Source of the DNA: Holosporaceae bacterium
GTDB taxonomy: Bacteria; Pseudomonadota; Alphaproteobacteria; UBA3830
DNA length: 36,235 nt
Assembly (NCBI GenBank): GCA_031257475.1
Contig: JAIROP010000012.1
Location: 1-36,235 of the forward strand
Direction of reading: 5' to 3'
The translations under genes and the position numbers were made by a program. The notes under the pieces were generated by a model that was given only the letters and a program-made list of their open reading frames with translations, was not told where the DNA came from and did not search any database. The first letter of the stretch is position 1. Every line of letters begins with the position of its first letter. This document shows positions 33,233 to 36,235 of this stretch, in pieces.

Positions 33233-34120
33233 ATGGTTTCACTTAATGATGCTTCCCTTGCAGGCTATGTGTCAGACATAAAGAAGTTTCCCATGTTAGA
33301 AGCCGACGAAGAATTCGAGCTTGCCACCACATGGAAGGAAAAGGGGGATAGAAAAGCTCTAAATCTAATAATCTCCAGTCATCTCCGTCTGGTATTGAAA
33401 ATCGCCAATGGCTATTCTGGCTATGGCTTGTCCAGAACTGATTTGATAGCTGAGGGAAATGTTGGTCTCATGCACGCGCTGCAGCATTTCGATCCATCCA
33501 TAGGCCATAGATTTTCCACCTATGCCTCCTGGTGGATAAAGGCGAAGATTCAGGAATTTGTATACAATACTTGGTCAATAGTGAAACCAAGTTCCAGTAA
33601 AAATAATCGGAAGCTGTTTTTTGGATTGAGAAAGTTGAAACATATGCTGGGATTGGAGACAGTGTCTGAGGAAAATGTTGCCATCATCGCTGACAAAATG
33701 AATGTGAGTGAGAAAGATGTGTTAACTTTGGAGACTAGACTCACCCACCGGGACTTTTCCACTAACACAGCTCTAGGTCAGGATAGTAAATCCGATTGGC
33801 AGGATCTTTTGGCGGATTCCACGGATTCCCAAGAAACTAAGGTACTGGAGAAACAAGAGTTTGAGTATAGAAAGCGAATATTGCACGAGGCATTGAATAC
33901 TCTTTCCAAAAAAGAATATGCCGTGGTGTGCGCCTACAGATTGCATTCTCCGACAAAAAGTCTTCGGGAAATCGGTCTGGAAATGAATATTTCCGGAGAA
34001 CGAGTTCGTCAAATTGAAAAGGTCGCATTTTTGAAAGTTCAGAAGTATGTACGCAACGTCACGAGAGATTTGTCTCCCAAAAATCTAATGTTGATAGTTT
34101 ATACAGTATTTGCTATTTAA
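33233..34120 (+). CDS. rpoH: RNA polymerase sigma-32 factor RpoH
   Basis: RpoH directs transcription of heat-shock genes. The 295-residue protein has sigma region 2 (RLVLKIANGYSGYGLSRTDL, EGNVGLMHALQHFDP, FSTYASWWIKAKIQEFV), then the RpoH box (NRKLFFGLRKLK) that separates it from RpoD, and region 4 with a helix-turn-helix (LREIGLEMNISGERVRQIEK). The start is ATG 33233 with TAGGTGGGTG ahead. The final residues (NLMLIVYTVFAI) are more hydrophobic than usual. tRNA-Leu begins 9 bases downstream on the same strand. The stop region overlaps the end of the convergent cmk frame by 8 bases. Confidence 0.95.
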   Translation: MVSLNDASLAGYVSDIKKFPMLEADEEFELATTWKEKGDRKALNLIISSHLRLVLKIANGYSGYGLSRTDLIAEGNVGLMHALQHFDPSIGHRFSTYASWWIKAKIQEFVYNTWSIVKPSSSKNNRKLFFGLRKLKHMLGLETVSEENVAIIADKMNVSEKDVLTLETRLTHRDFSTNTALGQDSKSDWQDLLADSTDSQETKVLEKQEFEYRKRILHEALNTLSKKEYAVVCAYRLHSPTKSLREIGLEMNISGERVRQIEKVAFLKVQKYVRNVTRDLSPKNLMLIVYTVFAI

Positions 34121-34865
34121 TTAGACGTTGCGGTCGTGGCGGAACAGGTAGACGCATAGCGTTGAGGTCGCTATGGGGGAAACTCCGTGGAAGTTCAAGT
34201 CTTCTCGACCGCACGGGGATGCACGAGTTTTCAAAGGTTGCTATCTTCGCAGCGCATGCATCTATTGCCTCTTTCAGACTTTCCTCTATGGTGCTGTTCG
34301 TTGTGTCGATGAGAGTATAGTCGTCAGTGAAAACTAGAGGAGCAACTGGACGAGAACTATCCTGTCGGTCTCTTTTTATCAAATTTTCGTACACTTCTTC
34401 GTAGGTGATCCTCGGATTTATTTGCTGAAGCGATTGAAACCGTCTCTGTGTACGTATTTCTGGACTCGCGGTGACGAAAAGCTTGCAGTTCGCGTTTGGC
34501 GCAACAACTGTTCCTATGTCGCGCCCGTCCAAAACAGCTCCTCTGTACTCCTCTCCTGGATTTCTGGCAAACTTTCTCTGCAATTTGTTCAATCTATCCC
34601 GTATATGGGTCTGCAGAGCCAGTAGGGATGCTTTTTGCCCCACCTCATCTGATCGTAGCTCCTTTTCCGGCGTGTCCATAACATATCCCATCAAATCTTC
34701 CATTGATAAATGACATACTACCGCCAGATTTAATCCTTTATGGGCAATAACCCTATAGAGCAACCCAGTATCCAGGTACGCATAGCCATAATGCTTAGCC
34801 AACCTTCTTGATATTGTCCCCTTTCCGCTAGCCAGCGTACCATCTACAGCAATTACCGGTTTCAC
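34113..34865 (-). CDS. cmk: Cytidylate kinase with a C-terminal extension read through tRNA-Leu
   Basis: Cmk phosphorylates CMP and dCMP. The P-loop DGTLASGKGT (8-17 of the proposed protein), YLDTGLLYR, LDGRDIGTVVAP and FVTASPEIRTQRRF give a secure call. The frame opens at 34979, but GTG 34865 is preferred: it follows the secF stop by 10 bases with AGAG ahead and gives MKPVIAVDGT, the normal Cmk start (250 residues). The natural end is near EAIDACAAKIATF. No stop follows, and the frame continues about 35 residues (SRRLELPRSFPHSDL) that are the reverse complement of tRNA-Leu, before a TAG at 34113. The extension is probably without function, or the true stop was lost. Confidence 0.92.
   Translation of the reverse strand: MKPVIAVDGTLASGKGTISRRLAKHYGYAYLDTGLLYRVIAHKGLNLAVVCHLSMEDLMGYVMDTPEKELRSDEVGQKASLLALQTHIRDRLNKLQRKFARNPGEEYRGAVLDGRDIGTVVAPNANCKLFVTASPEIRTQRRFQSLQQINPRITYEEVYENLIKRDRQDSSRPVAPLVFTDDYTLIDTTNSTIEESLKEAIDACAAKIATFENSCIPVRSRRLELPRSFPHSDLNAMRLPVPPRPQRLIK
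34130..34213 (+). tRNA. tRNA-Leu, anticodon GAG
   Basis: A complete cloverleaf is present. The acceptor stem is GCGGTCG/CGACCGC. The D arm contains AACAGGTAGACGC. The anticodon stem TAGCG/CGCTA has loop TTGAGGT (anticodon GAG, reading CUU and CUC). A long variable arm (GGGGGAAACTCC) is typical of Leu. The T arm is GGAAG-TTCAAGT-CTTCT. The discriminator base is A; CCA is not encoded. It starts 9 bases after the rpoH stop and lies wholly antisense within the extended cmk frame. Confidence 0.95.
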
Positions 34866-34875
34866 TTGATGCTCT

Positions 34876-35814
34876 CTATTTAATTCTGTCCAGTCCGATT
34901 TCCAGATCTTTTCCATCAACTCTGATTCCTGTAAAAAGAAGCAGAGGAGCCGATAGAAAAATGGAGGAAAACGTACCAAACATTAGCCCAAACAATATGG
35001 GAAAACAGAAATCAAAAATGACCTTGCCCCCAAACGCGCACAGCGCAGCCAGCGACAATACTGTGGTGAGCGACGTGAGTACAGTCCTTGATAGCGTTTC
35101 ATTGATTGCCTTATTCAGTAATTCTGCGATGGAAAGTCCACGATAGACCACCATATCTTCCCGAATTCTATCGAAAACCACAACCGTGTCGTGAATTGAA
35201 TAGCAGGCAGTCATCAGTAGCGCAACTATAGCGTTCACGTTGAATTCAAAGTAGTGGCATGTAAAATAAAGCCCCATCAATACAATGCAATCATGGGCCA
35301 GGGCAACAACGCCGCAGATAGCAAATTGCCACTCAAAACGAATCCAAATGTACATCAGAATGACAAAAAGAGAGATTATCACTGCCAGCGTCGCGTCGTG
35401 TATCAGTTCGCGTCCCACCTTCGGTCCAATTTTTTCTATTCTTCTATATTCAATGTCATTCCCCAACGCATGCTGTACTTTTTCTAGCGATATGTTCTGG
35501 GCTGTTGATTTTTTATCTTCTTCAGAACTGGGAACTCTTATTAAAACGTCTTTTTTGGATCCAAATTCTTGTAGGTACACCTCTCCTAAATCCAATTTAC
35601 CCAATTTCTCCCGAAGTTCTCCAATATCCACTTCATGCTGCGCTCGAATTTCCAAAACAAAGCCCCCACGAAAGTCTATGCCAAAATTTAGCCCATGGAA
35701 TAGTGCAGCAAGCAGACTGATCATCGTAAGAACTATTGAGAACGCATAGGTATAACTACGAAACCTAATAAAATTAATTGTTGTGTCATGGGGAATTAGC
35801 TTGTAAAATTCCAT
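34876..35814 (-). CDS. secF: Protein translocase subunit SecF
   Basis: SecF works with SecD to pull exported proteins through SecYEG using the proton gradient. The 312-residue protein has a first membrane segment (YAFSIVLTMISLLAALF), the conserved NFGIDFRGGFVLEI, a periplasmic domain and five more helices. One of these contains the conserved VFDRIREDM, preceded by the YSIHDTVVV segment. The ATG at 35814 follows AGGTAG and lies 17 bases after secD. Its stop is close to cmk, giving a secD-secF-cmk run on the minus strand. Confidence 0.96.
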   Translation of the reverse strand: MEFYKLIPHDTTINFIRFRSYTYAFSIVLTMISLLAALFHGLNFGIDFRGGFVLEIRAQHEVDIGELREKLGKLDLGEVYLQEFGSKKDVLIRVPSSEEDKKSTAQNISLEKVQHALGNDIEYRRIEKIGPKVGRELIHDATLAVIISLFVILMYIWIRFEWQFAICGVVALAHDCIVLMGLYFTCHYFEFNVNAIVALLMTACYSIHDTVVVFDRIREDMVVYRGLSIAELLNKAINETLSRTVLTSLTTVLSLAALCAFGGKVIFDFCFPILFGLMFGTFSSIFLSAPLLLFTGIRVDGKDLEIGLDRIK

Positions 35815-35831
35815 AATCTACCTGTCCTTTC

Positions 35832-36235
35832 CTACATTGGTATTGCTAGCTTCCATTTCCTACTCAGCAGGGTTGATACCACGAACTTGGTTAGCGTCGT
35901 GGCCGTGAAAAACGATATGATTGTACCCAAAATTGTCGTAATTGCAAAACCTTTTACCGGACCTGTTCCAAATTGATAGAGACAGGCCATACCAATAATT
36001 GTGTTCAGATTCGTGTCAACTATGGATGTCATAGCCAAATCGTAGCCTGAGGCCACTGCCTTAATCCACTTTTCCCCTTTTCTAAGATGCTCCTTTATTC
36101 TTTCGTTGATTAGAACATTGGCATCTACTGCCATCCCTACTGTTAGGGCTATACCGGCAATTCCGGGCAGAGTCAGTGTGGCTTGTAGGCAGGAAAGACC
36201 GGCAACGAGTAAAATCAAATTTACTACGACCGCTA
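35832..36235 (-). CDS. secD: Protein translocase subunit SecD, C-terminal part (cut by the window edge)
   Basis: Only the last 134 residues are in the window. They contain TLTLPGIAGIALTVGMAVDA, NVLINERIKEHLRKG, AMTSIVDTNLNTII and GFAITTILGTIISFFTA, the final membrane helices of SecD. The frame is open to the edge at 36235 without a stop; the apparent start near 36218 is internal. It is the upstream partner of secF. Confidence 0.96.
   Translation of the reverse strand, partial: AVVVNLILLVAGLSCLQATLTLPGIAGIALTVGMAVDANVLINERIKEHLRKGEKWIKAVASGYDLAMTSIVDTNLNTIIGMACLYQFGTGPVKGFAITTILGTIISFFTATTLTKFVVSTLLSRKWKLAIPM

Overview
The window reads as a chromosomal segment of an alphaproteobacterium, probably a host-associated one related to the Holosporales or Rickettsiales. 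This is inferred from gene order and protein character; no database was searched. The supporting pairs are rpsT-dnaA, mtaB-ftsY, rpe next to a heparinase-like gene, an RpoH-box sigma factor, the flavin-dependent thymidylate synthase ThyX, and several secreted proteins of unknown family between housekeeping genes. GTG starts are frequent and often have a clear purine-rich ribosome binding site.

Layout. 1-1056 (minus): edge of a decaying prophage, with a terminase small subunit running off the left end and a truncated, frameshifted DNA methyltransferase. 1129-2051: promoter, a tiny stand-alone NrdD-like protein and a radical-SAM activase. 2122-7506: rpsT, dnaA, a single-chain glycyl-tRNA synthetase, mtaB and ftsY, all on the plus strand. 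7775-8656 (minus): a secreted protein with three internal repeats and its own promoter. 8935-13000: hscA, fdx, mnmA and an LD-carboxypeptidase-like lipoprotein whose expected catalytic serine is cysteine. 13131-16491: a very large secreted protein, split in two frames exactly at a run of seven G, with a C-terminal beta-repeat domain. 16512-16894: an insertion-sequence fragment interrupted by a small element with perfect 17-bp inverted ends. 16956-18092 (minus): a PseC-like aminotransferase. 18343-25562: mutS, another secreted orphan, an MsbA-like ABC exporter, rpsU, trpS and an HU gene. 25633-27403: an outer-membrane barrel and a GT25 glycosyltransferase. 27475-34213: thyX, rpe, a heparinase-like protein, alaS, rpoH and tRNA-Leu(GAG). 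34113-36235 (minus): cmk, secF and the 3' part of secD.

Most conserved genes serve translation and tRNA modification (rpsT, rpsU, glyS, trpS, alaS, mtaB, mnmA, tRNA-Leu), replication and repair (dnaA, mutS, hup, thyX, nrd genes) and protein export (ftsY, secD, secF). PseC, GT25, the ABC exporter, the outer-membrane protein and LdcA concern the cell envelope. The most unusual content is the three unrelated secreted proteins set singly between conserved genes. The largest could be switched on and off by its G tract, and is the best candidate for an undescribed host-interaction factor.
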